From positions 1 to 64,000 of the forward strand of contig NZ_SRSO01000020.1 of the NCBI RefSeq assembly GCF_004791695.1: a stretch of 64,000 nt of DNA. The letters are read 5' to 3'. A program made the position numbers and the translations under genes. The DNA is from Flavivirga rizhaonensis. GTDB taxonomy: Bacteria; Bacteroidota; Bacteroidia; Flavobacteriales; Flavobacteriaceae. The notes beneath the pieces were generated by a model that saw nothing but the letters and a program-made list of their open reading frames with translations, did no database searches and was not told the origin of the DNA. This document shows positions 25,085 to 33,504 of the stretch, piece by piece. Each line of letters opens with the position of its first letter. The stretch's first letter is position 1.

Positions 25085-26104
25085 ATGATAGATAAAATAA
25101 AAGAACTCATAGCTGAAGCTGAAGCCTTTAAAACACAATCTAAAGAAGAAGTAGAAGCATTTCGTATAAAATATTTAGGCAAAAAGGGATTGTTAAATGA
25201 CTTTTTTGCTGAGTTTAAAAATGTAGCAAACGATCAGAAAAAAGAGTTTGGTCAAACTATTAATAAGCTTAAAAAGACAGCTGAAGATAAGGTAAATGCC
25301 TTAAAAGATGAGCTTGAAAGCAAAGAAGACATAAAAGGTGTTTATGGTGATTTATCACGTCCGGGCGAGCCTGTTCAGATTGGTGCACGTCATCCAATTT
25401 CTATTGTGAAAAATCAAATTATAGATATCTTTTCTCGTATCGGTTTTAATGTTAGTGAAGGTCCCGAAATAGAAGATGATTGGCATAATTTTACAGCCTT
25501 AAACTTACCAGAGTATCATCCGGCACGTGATATGCAGGATACGTTTTTTATTCAAACAGATCCAGATATTTTATTACGTACACATACAAGTTCTGTGCAA
25601 GTGCGTTACATGGAAAATAATAAACCGCCTATACGTACTATTTCTCCCGGTAGAGTTTATAGAAATGAAGCCATATCTGCACGATCACACTGTTTTTTCC
25701 ATCAAGTAGAAGGCTTATATATAGATAAAGATGTGAGTTTTGCAGATTTAAAACAAACCCTTCAGCACTTTACTACCGAAATGTTTGGAAAATCTAAAAT
25801 ACGATTACGTCCATCGTACTTTCCTTTTACAGAACCAAGCGCAGAAATAGATGTGTATTGGGGATTAGAAACCGAAACTGATTATAAGATTACCAAAGGT
25901 ACAGGTTGGCTGGAAATAGGAGGTTGTGGTATGGTAGATCCTAATGTTTTAGAAAACTGCAAAATAGACCCAACAGAATATTCTGGGTTCGCATTTGGAG
26001 TAGGTATAGATCGTATAGCGATGTTATTACATCAAATAGGAGACATTCGTTTATTGAGTGAGAATGATGTGCGTTTCTTGGAGCAGTTTAAGAGTGCTTT
26101 ATAA
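25085..26104 (+). CDS. pheS: Phenylalanine-tRNA ligase alpha subunit
   Basis: The catalytic subunit that charges tRNA-Phe, working with the beta subunit PheT, which is not in this window. The 339-residue protein has the N-terminal coiled coil (about 1-85), and class II motifs: RHPISIVKNQIIDIFSRIGF with EGPEIEDDWHNFTALNLPEYHPARDMQDTFFI (motif 1 region), HTSSVQVRYM, GRVYRNEAISARSHCFFHQVEGL (motif 2) and GFAFGVGIDRIAMLLH (motif 3). The position near residue 295 corresponding to the substrate pocket reads FGVGIDR. The gene is followed by an unrelated small gene. Confidence 0.97.
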   Translation: MIDKIKELIAEAEAFKTQSKEEVEAFRIKYLGKKGLLNDFFAEFKNVANDQKKEFGQTINKLKKTAEDKVNALKDELESKEDIKGVYGDLSRPGEPVQIGARHPISIVKNQIIDIFSRIGFNVSEGPEIEDDWHNFTALNLPEYHPARDMQDTFFIQTDPDILLRTHTSSVQVRYMENNKPPIRTISPGRVYRNEAISARSHCFFHQVEGLYIDKDVSFADLKQTLQHFTTEMFGKSKIRLRPSYFPFTEPSAEIDVYWGLETETDYKITKGTGWLEIGGCGMVDPNVLENCKIDPTEYSGFAFGVGIDRIAMLLHQIGDIRLLSENDVRFLEQFKSAL

Positions 26105-26217
26105 TTGTTTTGTCATTCCTGCTGTTTATACTGAACTTGATTCAGTAAGGTAGGATCTTAAAAATAGAAACCGAATGACGATAAAGAGGACTTCTGCTTT
26201 CGTAGTAATAACAAGAA
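26105..26217. repeat. Repeat-derived spacer after pheS
   Basis: Contains a gtcattcctg segment near its left end, an acttgattcagtaaggtagg segment in the middle and an aatgacg segment near the right end. This looks like a degenerate member of the dispersed-repeat class in this window. No coding potential is seen. Confidence 0.4.
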
Positions 26218-26613
26218 ATGAAAAAAGACATCCATATTCCTAAAGTTGAAGGTGTTTACATAGCCATTGTAAATGAATACAATGACATTTATAAAACTCA
26301 AGATTGGAATGCTTACATAATCAACGATAAAGACATTGATTTAGAAATGATTCTTATTGTTACCAGTGGTTATTCTGAGAAAAAAATGACTTCTATATTC
26401 AGAAAGAAACTAGATAAGCTTCCAAAAAAAAGTTATGCAAAAATAGAACTGATGCAAGAAGAGTTATTCGCTCTCAATAACACTTTTAAAGTCTCTTTTT
26501 TTGAAGGTAATGCTATGTTTGACAAAACCTATTTATTTAGAAAGAACACCATTAATTTAAAAGCGTTACAACCAGTGCCTTTAATGGATGTAAAAGGGGT
26601 TTTGATGAAATAA
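26218..26613 (+). CDS. Hypothetical protein downstream of pheS
   Basis: 131 residues, alpha/beta in composition, with no signal sequence. The N-terminal two thirds look globular: VEGVYIAIVNEYNDIYKTQDWNAYIIND and SGYSEKKMTSIFRKKLDKLPKKSYAKIELMQEELF. I do not recognise a family; similar small genes next to pheS occur in flavobacteria, but I have no assigned function. The codon use matches its neighbours. Confidence 0.65.
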   Translation: MKKDIHIPKVEGVYIAIVNEYNDIYKTQDWNAYIINDKDIDLEMILIVTSGYSEKKMTSIFRKKLDKLPKKSYAKIELMQEELFALNNTFKVSFFEGNAMFDKTYLFRKNTINLKALQPVPLMDVKGVLMK

Positions 26614-26614
26614 A

Positions 26615-26692
26615 CCCTTCCGTCTTTAATTCTTTTTGTTGGAATTAAATCCGTTTTTCCTTAAAAGAAGGGAAGGATTTAGTCGGGTTTTA
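26615..26692. terminator. Complex hairpin region between the small gene and gpsA
   Basis: Contains TTAATTC/GAATTAA with a short loop, CCTTCC/GGAAGG pairings, and an outer AAACCC/GGGTTT pair followed by TTATTTT. It lies between convergent genes and can serve as a bidirectional terminator. Confidence 0.55.
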
Positions 26693-26737
26693 TTTTAAGT
26701 TTTAAAGAAATATATTAAGTTCCAGTAAAAGACCTTT

Positions 26738-27739
26738 TTAATCCAACTTCTCAGTTAATTTTTTAAACACTTTTTTAGGATTTTTGTTTTCATATAAAAT
26801 CTGGTAAACCGCATTAATAATAGGAAGTTGTGTTTTTTTAGTGTTTTTCAGATTGAGTAAATGAGCACTTTTTGTCGCATAATAGCCTTCAGCTACCATA
26901 TTCATTTCCATTTGAGCAGATTTTACAGTATAGCCTTTACCAATCATATTACCAAACATGCGATTTCTAGAGAAAACCGAATAGCCGGTTACTAACAAAT
27001 CACCCAAATAAGCAGAGTTATTAATGTTACGCTTCATTTTGTGCATTTTTTTAATAAAACGTTTCATTTCACGTATGGCATTACTCATTAACACACTTTG
27101 GAAGTTATCACCATAACCTAAACCATGAGCAATTCCGGCGGCAATAGCATATATGTTTTTTAACATAACGGCGTATTCTACACCTATAATATCATCGCTC
27201 ACCTTAGTTTTTATATAGTCACTGGATAATTTATTAGCAATCGTTTTTGCTTTTCCTGTATCCGAACATGAGATAGTTAGGTAAGATAATCGCTCTAAAG
27301 CAACCTCTTCTGCGTGGCAAGGACCAGCAATAACCGCAATATTATCATAAGGAATATTATAAGCCTCATGAAAATGTTCGCCAACCAAAAGTCCTGTTTC
27401 GGGCATAATACCTTTTACGGCAGATACTATTGTTTTATTAGAAATGTCGATATTTAGTTTTTCTAACTCACCATGAATAAAAGCAGAAGGAATTACAAAA
27501 AATAAAACATCTGCATAAGCAGCTATCTCGTTAATGTCGTTACTAATTTTTAGTTGTTCTAAGTGAAATTCAACCGAGCTTAAATAATTAGGGTTATGCT
27601 GCTCTTTTAATAAATGCTCTTTAGTGTAAACACTTCGCATATACCAACCAACTTCATCTAAATTTTCGCAAAGCATTTTCACAATTGCTGTAGCCCAACT
27701 TCCAGCTCCAAACACTGCATATTTTAAAGGTTTATCCAT
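26738..27739 (-). CDS. gpsA: Glycerol-3-phosphate dehydrogenase [NAD(P)+]
   Basis: Makes sn-glycerol 3-phosphate from dihydroxyacetone phosphate for phospholipid synthesis. The 333 residues contain the nucleotide-binding motif VFGAGSWATAIVKML (about 9-23), FVIPSAF, and the conserved AVIAGPCHAEEVALERLSYLTISC. The active-site lysine lies in EYAVMLKNIYAIAAGIAHGLGYGDN (family LKN motif, near residue 193), followed by LGDLLVTGYSVFSRN. No export signal is present. It is a single gene on the minus strand, with a complex terminator-like hairpin downstream. Confidence 0.96.
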   Translation of the reverse strand: MDKPLKYAVFGAGSWATAIVKMLCENLDEVGWYMRSVYTKEHLLKEQHNPNYLSSVEFHLEQLKISNDINEIAAYADVLFFVIPSAFIHGELEKLNIDISNKTIVSAVKGIMPETGLLVGEHFHEAYNIPYDNIAVIAGPCHAEEVALERLSYLTISCSDTGKAKTIANKLSSDYIKTKVSDDIIGVEYAVMLKNIYAIAAGIAHGLGYGDNFQSVLMSNAIREMKRFIKKMHKMKRNINNSAYLGDLLVTGYSVFSRNRMFGNMIGKGYTVKSAQMEMNMVAEGYYATKSAHLLNLKNTKKTQLPIINAVYQILYENKNPKKVFKKLTEKLD

Positions 27740-27819
27740 AAATAACTAATCAGTTTCGGTTCAAAAATACACAAAATAATAATCATTACTTAGTCAAAAA
27801 AGATTAAGAAATTGTTTTT

Positions 27820-27834
27820 TGGCACGCGTTTTGA
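27820..27834 (+). promoter_or_regulatory. Sigma-54-like promoter
   Basis: TGGCAC-N5-TTGA (27820-27825 and 27831-27834) matches the -24/-12 form TGGCAC-N5-TTGC except for the final base. The expected start near 27845 leaves about 25 nt before the lipoprotein ATG. No upstream enhancer site was identified. Confidence 0.45.
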
Positions 27835-27869
27835 AAACATAAAAGTATAAAACATAAAAATGTTTGATT

Positions 27870-28811
27870 ATGAGGACAGTAAAATTACTTTTAAGCTTTG
27901 CTATAACAGCAACATTGTTTACATCGTGCTATACAGAAGTAAATATTGAAGACGGACTAGAACCAGGAATATCTATAAATCAATTATTAAATTCACATGA
28001 ATTATGGTATGTTGATATTAATAGCACTAAAGGATTTGGTGAAACACCTTTTTTACAAAAAGCATTTACAATATCTTTTAGAAATGGTGTGATATATGCA
28101 AATAATAATATCGTTGGATTAGGTGAAAATGGAAATGGTTTTGGTATTGATGTTGGAGAATATGATGCTTATGATATGGTTTTAGATGTTTCTCATGATA
28201 TTGACGGATTTGAAACTTTTGATGTTTTTCAAATAGATAGCAATACGATTGAGCTTTATAATCCTAATAACGATACGTCTTATTTTCTGGAAGGTTATCA
28301 ACGTAGTAATTTTGATTACGATTTTGTTTTCTATGATAACATTCATTATTTCTTACAAGAATATGAAGCCTGGGAAAAGACATATACGAGTGAGTTTGGA
28401 GCTATAAATGAATTTGATAATGAAAATTATTTACAGTTTTTAGCAGGAGGAAACGACTCAACATTCCAAAGTTCACAAGATGAAAATGGGACTTCTACAA
28501 ATAATCTTATATGGGATTATACAGGAATATATGGTGTAGGAGATGTTAATGGAGATATGTATTTAAAAACTTTAACATTAGATTATGATTTCTTCAACAA
28601 TGAATACTTTGAATTGAGCGTTATAAATGATGGAAAGATAGAGTTGTTTCACCCATCGTCTGAAACAGTTTATGAATTTGAAGGTAGAGGTTATATACAA
28701 TACCTGAAAAATGGAGATACAAAAGCAAAAGGAAAAACTACGGTTGATAAAAAGCGTAAGTTTAGAAAAAATAAAGTAGAAAACCCAAGAGAAAATACTA
28801 GGGTTAAATAA
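27870..28811 (+). CDS. Putative lipoprotein of unknown function
   Basis: I start at the ATG at 27870 (MRTVKLLLSFAITATLFTSC); a TTG two codons earlier is the alternative. The lipobox FTSC puts the lipidated Cys at residue 20. The mature part is beta-rich with two similar halves: SHELWYVDINSTKGFGETPFLQKAFTISFRNGVIYANNNIVG and LIWDYTGIYGVGDVNGDMYLKTLTLDYDFFNNEYFELSV. Both halves end in a phrase like IELYNPNNDTSYFLEGYQR or IELFHPSSETVYEFEGRGY, a sign of an internal duplication. The C terminus is highly basic. Probably anchored in a membrane; I know of no function. Confidence 0.75.
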   Translation: MRTVKLLLSFAITATLFTSCYTEVNIEDGLEPGISINQLLNSHELWYVDINSTKGFGETPFLQKAFTISFRNGVIYANNNIVGLGENGNGFGIDVGEYDAYDMVLDVSHDIDGFETFDVFQIDSNTIELYNPNNDTSYFLEGYQRSNFDYDFVFYDNIHYFLQEYEAWEKTYTSEFGAINEFDNENYLQFLAGGNDSTFQSSQDENGTSTNNLIWDYTGIYGVGDVNGDMYLKTLTLDYDFFNNEYFELSVINDGKIELFHPSSETVYEFEGRGYIQYLKNGDTKAKGKTTVDKKRKFRKNKVENPRENTRVK

Positions 28812-28835
28812 AAATTTTGGTTGGTTATTTAGTTT

Positions 28836-28878
28836 AGAAACCGTTTAAAGAATTATTCTTTAGGCGGTTTCTTTTTTG
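28836..28878 (+). terminator. Terminator after the putative lipoprotein gene
   Basis: GAAACCG and CGGTTTC, with an inner AAAGAAT/ATTCTTT pairing, are followed by six T residues, a classic intrinsic terminator. Confidence 0.85.
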
Positions 28879-29033
28879 TTTTGATCTAAACGAATTTTCT
28901 CGAGGCTTACAGAGAGGTTTCCACTGAAATTATTCGTTTCAGGAAATTCTTTATTAAAAAAACATATAGTATGTGACTTTCTCTTTTTTTTAGTGTCTAA
29001 AAAACATAAACCCTCAAAAACATATTAAAAATT

Positions 29034-29519
29034 ATGGGATTGTTTTCATTTATTAAAGATGCTGGTGCTAAAATATTTGGGATTGGTACAACAACTGAAG
29101 AAGATACCGCCGAAGCAGTTGCAGAAGAACTTAAATTAGAAAAGGCTGCCGCCGAAAAACTTAAGGAAACAATTGTAGATTTACAATTACAAGTAGAAAA
29201 TTTGGATATTTTTATCGACGATGATATTGCAATTATTAAAGGATTAGCTTACGATCAGACTACTAAAGAAAAAGTAGTATTGGTTGTTGGAAACTCTAAA
29301 GGCATAGCTATTGTTGATGATCAAATGGAAGTAGAGCAAACAGAACCTGAAGCGCAATTCCACACTGTAATTAGTGGTGATACTTTAGGGAAAATTGCAA
29401 AGGAATTTTATAATGATGCTATGAAATACCCAGTTATTTTTGAAGCTAATAAACCAATGCTTTCAGACCCAGATAAGATATACCCAGGACAGTTATTACG
29501 TATCCCAGTTCTGGGCTAG
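29034..29519 (+). CDS. BON-LysM protein (YgaU/Kbp-like)
   Basis: A 161-residue protein with a BON-like domain (about 20-100: VENLDIFIDDDIAIIKGLAYDQTTKEKVVLVVGNSKGIAIVDDQM) and a C-terminal LysM domain (about 110-160: FHTVISGDTLGKIAKEFYNDAMKYPVIFEANKPMLSDPDKIYPGQLLRIP). This order is that of E. coli YgaU/Kbp, a potassium-binding protein; peptidoglycan binding is an alternative role for the LysM part. The N terminus (MGLFSFIKDAGAKIFG) is amphipathic rather than a signal peptide, as in Kbp. A perfect palindrome follows. Confidence 0.9.
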   Translation: MGLFSFIKDAGAKIFGIGTTTEEDTAEAVAEELKLEKAAAEKLKETIVDLQLQVENLDIFIDDDIAIIKGLAYDQTTKEKVVLVVGNSKGIAIVDDQMEVEQTEPEAQFHTVISGDTLGKIAKEFYNDAMKYPVIFEANKPMLSDPDKIYPGQLLRIPVLG

Positions 29520-29546
29520 AATCTATTTAATAGCATAAATAGTTTT

Positions 29547-29574
29547 TATAGCCAACTAAATTTAGTTGGCTATA
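29547..29574. terminator. 28-nt perfect palindrome after the LysM gene
   Basis: TATAGCCAACTAAA is followed directly by its reverse complement, giving a 14-bp stem without loop bases. No T run follows. It lies at the 3' end of the LysM gene and ahead of a convergent gene, so it may end both transcripts. Confidence 0.6.
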
Positions 29575-29660
29575 CTTGTGAGTTTTGTTTAATGCTTTTT
29601 ATTTGGTGTTATGAAGTATGTAATTTATGAATTATAAAGAAGGGTCTTAATAGCACTTTG

Positions 29661-30590
29661 CTATTGATTGTTTTTTTCGCTAAGAAGCTTAAGTATTTTT
29701 TGACCTTCGTGTTCTCCCCATATGTCCATAACACGTTTTGAGCGTCCAGAATCTATTCCATACTCTTTGTAGAGGTCAAATAAAAGTTTTTTGTAGTGTT
29801 CTTTAACCTTGTCTTTAGCATAAAAACAAACTCTGTATGCTGTACTTATATATTTATCTAGACTCTTTTCTTTGGCATATTGTAATGCTCTTTCTGGATG
29901 GTCCCGTTCTGTGGCCTTGATTGCATAATAGCGCCCATTTGTTCCTGAATTTATCATATCTTCCAAAAGAGTTTCAAAGCGATTTTTAAATTGTTCGGGA
30001 GCTTCTTTTTTGAGAAGGTTGTACATTTCAAGTATAGCCTCACTTTCTTCCTCTTTTTTGACTAGTGTAAGAATATCATCTACATAAGACAGGGCAATTT
30101 TTCCAAAACTGGTGATTTGTTTGTTTCGAATTAGAATAGCAGAGTAACTTAAAATCAAACTTAAAATCATGTCTTTTTCTGAAGTAATAAGTTTTTGTTC
30201 TTGTAGAATCTTGAATATATATGACGCAAAATCATCACCAGAAACTTTTTCTAGTCGATGAAAAAGCCAAGAAGATAACTTAAACAAATCTAGATATTCA
30301 TCATCATCTTTTTTTGTGCGGTGAATAATTACTTTTATAATTCGTGTATCAATTTCAGACCAAGGGGCAGAATTATCAACTAGTTTATTATAATCAATAC
30401 CATTAGATTTATCATTGGGAATCTCATCAGTTAATTCCAGTATATATTTGAATACTTTGCAAGCAGCATCAAAAAAGTAACCTTTTTCATCTTCTTGCGC
30501 ATATTCATATGCGTTTAATATAGCTTCTTTATAATCATCAGATACATTTGATGTATTAATTTCTTTTTTCGTTATTACTGTTTTTTGCAT
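29661..30590 (-). CDS. Hypothetical alpha-helical protein
   Basis: 309 residues with no signal peptide, no membrane segment, and no family I recognise. The sequence is almost entirely helical, built of segments such as DYKEAILNAYEYAQEDEKGYFFDAACKVFKYILEL, EAILEMYNLLKKEAPEQFKNRFETLLEDMI and TAYRVCFYAKDKVKEHYKKLLFDLYKEYG. This has the look of a helical-repeat (HEAT/TPR-like) scaffold. It lies downstream of nadD on the minus strand but 169 bp away, so co-transcription is uncertain. Codon use is like the neighbours. Confidence 0.6.
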   Translation of the reverse strand: MQKTVITKKEINTSNVSDDYKEAILNAYEYAQEDEKGYFFDAACKVFKYILELTDEIPNDKSNGIDYNKLVDNSAPWSEIDTRIIKVIIHRTKKDDDEYLDLFKLSSWLFHRLEKVSGDDFASYIFKILQEQKLITSEKDMILSLILSYSAILIRNKQITSFGKIALSYVDDILTLVKKEEESEAILEMYNLLKKEAPEQFKNRFETLLEDMINSGTNGRYYAIKATERDHPERALQYAKEKSLDKYISTAYRVCFYAKDKVKEHYKKLLFDLYKEYGIDSGRSKRVMDIWGEHEGQKILKLLSEKNNQ

Positions 30591-30759
30591 ATGAATCGAT
30601 ATTTTTAAATGCTTACGTTATCCTCATTTTCAGTGAAAATTGATTATAACTTCATAGTACCTAGATATAGTAGCGTTTTAATGAGTTATATCGGTTGTTA
30701 AACGAAGTTATTATTATTATCTTATAAAATCAAGCTGATTTTTATAACATATTAGGGTT

Positions 30760-31338
30760 TCATTTATAAAAGTTCATTTCATCCAAATACTCCCAAACAA
30801 ATTCCGGAAGCATAGGTTTTACATTTTTACCAGCTTTAATCCCATTGCGTATTAGTGTTGAGGATAACTCCATAATAGGAGCGTCAATGTGATGTATTTT
30901 TTTATGACCTTCAAATTGCGTTTCTACCTTGTTTTCAGAAATGCGGGGATAAACGTATATATGGTGATTTTCAAGGATTAATTCATAATTTCTCCATTTA
31001 TGAAAGCTCTTTAAATTGTCTTCACCCATTATTAAAGAGAATTCATTATCAGGATATTTTTCCTGTAAGTAAGCAAGCGTATTTATAGTGTAATTTGGTT
31101 GTGGTAAGTTAAATTCTATATCGCTTGGTTTAAGCTTTGTATAATCTTTAGTGGCGCGATATACCATTTCTAAACGTTGGTAGTTATCTAGTAAACTACG
31201 CTTTTTTTTGAATGGATTATGAGGGGTCACAACAAACCAAATTTGGTCTAAATCACTATGTTCGGCTAAATGATTAGCAATAACTAAATGTCCAATATGA
31301 ATAGGATTAAAAGAACCAAAATATAGCCCAATTTTCAT
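30760..31338 (-). CDS. nadD: Nicotinate-nucleotide adenylyltransferase
   Basis: Makes deamido-NAD from nicotinate mononucleotide and ATP in NAD synthesis. The class I nucleotidyltransferase signature GSFNPIHIGHLVIANH (residues 8-23) contains the HxGH catalytic motif as HIGH. Other family stretches: WFVVTPHNPFKKKRSLLDNYQRLEM, LIMGEDNLKSFHKW and SSTLIRNGIKAGKNVKPMLPEFVWEYL near the C terminus (the ISSTxIR pattern). It is 192 residues and sits 10 nt after gmk. Confidence 0.95.
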   Translation of the reverse strand: MKIGLYFGSFNPIHIGHLVIANHLAEHSDLDQIWFVVTPHNPFKKKRSLLDNYQRLEMVYRATKDYTKLKPSDIEFNLPQPNYTINTLAYLQEKYPDNEFSLIMGEDNLKSFHKWRNYELILENHHIYVYPRISENKVETQFEGHKKIHHIDAPIMELSSTLIRNGIKAGKNVKPMLPEFVWEYLDEMNFYK

Positions 31339-31348
31339 TCTGAATGTT

Positions 31349-31927
31349 TTAGGAGTTTAGAAAATCACTGACTAATTTATGTGCCTTTTCAAGTGCTTTG
31401 TTTAAATCGTCATTTACAACGATAACATCAAATAAAGGCGCTGTTGCTAATTCTGCTGATGCTTTTGCAACACGCATGTTTATTTTGTCTTCGCTTTCTG
31501 TTTTACGTTTTTTTAATCTAATTTTTAACTCATCAATGCTTGGTGGCTTTACAAAAATAGCTAAAGTTTCCTCTGGAAATTTTCGCTTTATACGTAAACC
31601 TCCAGATACATCAATATCAAAAATAACATGTTTACCCATGGCCCAAATACGCTCTACTTCAGTTTTTAGAGTACCATAAAAATTATCGCGATAGACTTCT
31701 TCCCATTCTAAAAATTCATCATTTTTAATTTTAGATTTAAATTCTTTAGCAGATAAAAAATAATAATCTTTTGCATCTATTTCTTCTCCTCGTTTTTCTC
31801 GAGAAGTTGCAGATATAGAGAACTCTAAATTCAAATCTTCAATTCCCAATAAATGTCTTACAATAGTTGTTTTTCCAGAGCCAGAAGGCGCAGAAAATAC
31901 TATGAGTTTACCTTTGTTCAATTTCAA
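31349..31927 (-). CDS. gmk: Guanylate kinase
   Basis: Phosphorylates GMP to GDP. The P-loop is FSAPSGSGKTTIVRHLL (GSGSGKTT class), followed by EFSISATSREKRGEEIDAKDYYFLS with the GMP-binding Arg and Tyr residues. IDVSGGLRIKRKFPEETLAIFVKPPS and RLKKRKTESEDKINMRVAKASAEL belong to the GK core. It is 192 residues; the gap from yicC is 17 nt and to nadD is 10 nt, so the three form an operon. Confidence 0.96.
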   Translation of the reverse strand: MKLNKGKLIVFSAPSGSGKTTIVRHLLGIEDLNLEFSISATSREKRGEEIDAKDYYFLSAKEFKSKIKNDEFLEWEEVYRDNFYGTLKTEVERIWAMGKHVIFDIDVSGGLRIKRKFPEETLAIFVKPPSIDELKIRLKKRKTESEDKINMRVAKASAELATAPLFDVIVVNDDLNKALEKAHKLVSDFLNS

Positions 31928-31944
31928 TGCGTTTTTAACGTTTA

Positions 31945-32802
31945 TTACAGTACGTTTAATAATTGTTCTTTAATTTTCTCCAGTTCATCTTTCATTTGAA
32001 CCACTAATTGCTGCATTGGAGCATAATTACTTTTAGAGCCAATGGTGTTTATTTCTCTACCCATTTCCTGACTAATAAACCCTAATTTTTTCCCGTTAGA
32101 GTCTTTAGAATTTATACATTCTATAAAGTAATTTAAGTGATTATTTAAACGTACTTTTTCTTCGGTAATATCAAACTTTTCTATATAATATACTAACTCT
32201 TGCTCAAAGCGATTTTCGTCATACTTTTCTTTTAAATCCTCTACACCTTTAAGTAATCGTTCGCGAACCCCTTCAACGCGTTCTGGGTCCATAGCAATAA
32301 CCTCTTCAAGGGTATTCCTAATTACAATAATACGTTTATTAAAATCCTGCTCAAGTACTTTTCCTTCATCTAACCTATGATTGATTAAATCATTTACAGC
32401 AGTATTGATTTGTGCTTCGATAGTGTTCCATTCATCATCATCAATTTCTTCGCGAACTGTATTTAAAGCGTCTGGAAAACGAACAGCCATTTTAAGAAGT
32501 TCAATGGCGTCTCCATCCACTACATGTTTTAATTGTTCTATATATTGTTTAACAACAGGTGTATTTATTTGGGTAGATGTATCTTCAGCAGTGGCTTCCA
32601 CATAAATAGAAAAATCAACTTTACCTCTTTGTATTTTTGCGGCAAGAAGTTTTCGAATAGACAATTCCTTTTCTCTATAAATAGAGGGCATCCTTACATT
32701 TAAATCTAAATTTTTACTATTAAGAGATTTAAGCTCTATTGTTATTTTTTTTGTGGGTAATTGCAATACAGACTTTCCATAGCCTGTCATTGAATATATC
32801 AT
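31945..32802 (-). CDS. yicC: YicC/YloC family endoribonuclease-like protein
   Basis: I place the start at the ATG at 32802 because MIYSMTGYG is the conserved start of the family; an upstream in-frame codon adds 13 unlikely residues. The N-terminal YicC domain includes ELKSLNSKNLDLNVRMPSIYREKELSIRKLLAAKIQRGKVDF. The C-terminal DUF1732 domain has EKVRLNNHLNYFIECINSKDSNGKKLGFISQEMGREINTIGSKSNYAPMQQLVVQMKDELEKIKEQLLNV. YicC-family proteins have been reported as endoribonucleases in E. coli and Bacillus. It is the first gene of the yicC-gmk-nadD operon. Confidence 0.95.
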   Translation of the reverse strand: MIYSMTGYGKSVLQLPTKKITIELKSLNSKNLDLNVRMPSIYREKELSIRKLLAAKIQRGKVDFSIYVEATAEDTSTQINTPVVKQYIEQLKHVVDGDAIELLKMAVRFPDALNTVREEIDDDEWNTIEAQINTAVNDLINHRLDEGKVLEQDFNKRIIVIRNTLEEVIAMDPERVEGVRERLLKGVEDLKEKYDENRFEQELVYYIEKFDITEEKVRLNNHLNYFIECINSKDSNGKKLGFISQEMGREINTIGSKSNYAPMQQLVVQMKDELEKIKEQLLNVL

Positions 32803-33394
32803 AATGTACGTATTAAGTTTTGCAAAGGTAATTAAAACCAAAAGGATAGGAAATAGATAATAAGTACTTTAAACTAATCTGTAGTTTTACATTTTGAAAT
32901 GAGTCGTTTCAATGACTACAGTTTTTTTGAATACCCCTAGAAAACCTACTAATCTCGGGGTATTCGCAAAAACACTCTAAAAAGAGTTTGCATAGTGTTA
33001 ACTAGCCTAGAAAACACTATTTTTTAAATCAATCTATATAATTGATTTGTATTAACTTGTTGTTGTTTAACTGCTAACTTATATAATTTTAAAACGTTCA
33101 TTAACGGCATATTCGTATCTGGTTTATGTGATTTTTTTGAGACTGCTAATAAATACTGAGCATTGAGGTGTTAGTTGAAATTCTTGTTTGTGATGTAAAA
33201 AGTGTATGTAGAGCATAGTTTTTCTTCTATAATAAATGTTTTATTATAGAAGATTCAAATTGCTATAAACGTAACTATTATGAATGAGTGCAAAACAAAA
33301 AATCAAAGAATTGATTGCACAAAAGATTAAAGAAGCTAAGTAATCAAAAAATCCGTAAACAATTGATAATCAATTGCATTACGGATTTTATATG
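32803..33394. other. 592-bp gene-poor region with several strong hairpins
   Basis: No clear gene. Inverted repeats: CTGTAGT/ACTACAG (32879-32885 / 32915-32921) enclosing TTGAAA/TTTCAA and followed by T7; GAATACCCC/GGGGTATTC (32929-32937 / 32957-32965); ATAGTGTT/AACACTAT (32992-32999 / 33013-33020) followed by T5; AAATCAAT/AATTGATTT near 33026; a 13-bp pair at 33224-33236 / 33240-33252; and the tRNA-Leu terminator. Two short open reading frames (33024-33110 minus; 33284-33343 plus) are possible but weak. It may hold one or more small RNAs. Confidence 0.55.
33345..33390 (-). terminator. Terminator hairpin downstream of tRNA-Leu
   Basis: AATCCGTAA and TTACGGATT form the outer stem, with the inner palindrome CAATTGATAATCAATTG. 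On the minus strand it is followed by a T run, so it probably ends the tRNA-Leu transcript. Confidence 0.75.
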
Positions 33395-33476
33395 TACTCA
33401 AGGTGGGAATCGAACCCACACTTCCGAAGAAACTGGATTTTGAATCCAGCGCGTCTACCAATTCCGCCACTTGAGC
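33395..33476 (-). tRNA. tRNA-Leu (anticodon CAA)
   Basis: Read on the minus strand, the 82-nt gene starts GCTCAAG and its acceptor stem closes with CTTGAGT (first pair G-U), discriminator A. The anticodon stem CTGGA/TCCAG holds the loop TTCAAAA, giving anticodon CAA (codon UUG). The variable arm is long (TTTCTTCGGAAG), as in class II tRNA-Leu, and the T arm is GTGGG-TTCGATT-CCCAC. The CCA end is not encoded. A terminator follows, and a GIY-YIG gene lies 28 nt upstream. Confidence 0.95.
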
Positions 33477-33504
33477 ATTAATAAACTAAAAAGACAATTC
33501 AAAA

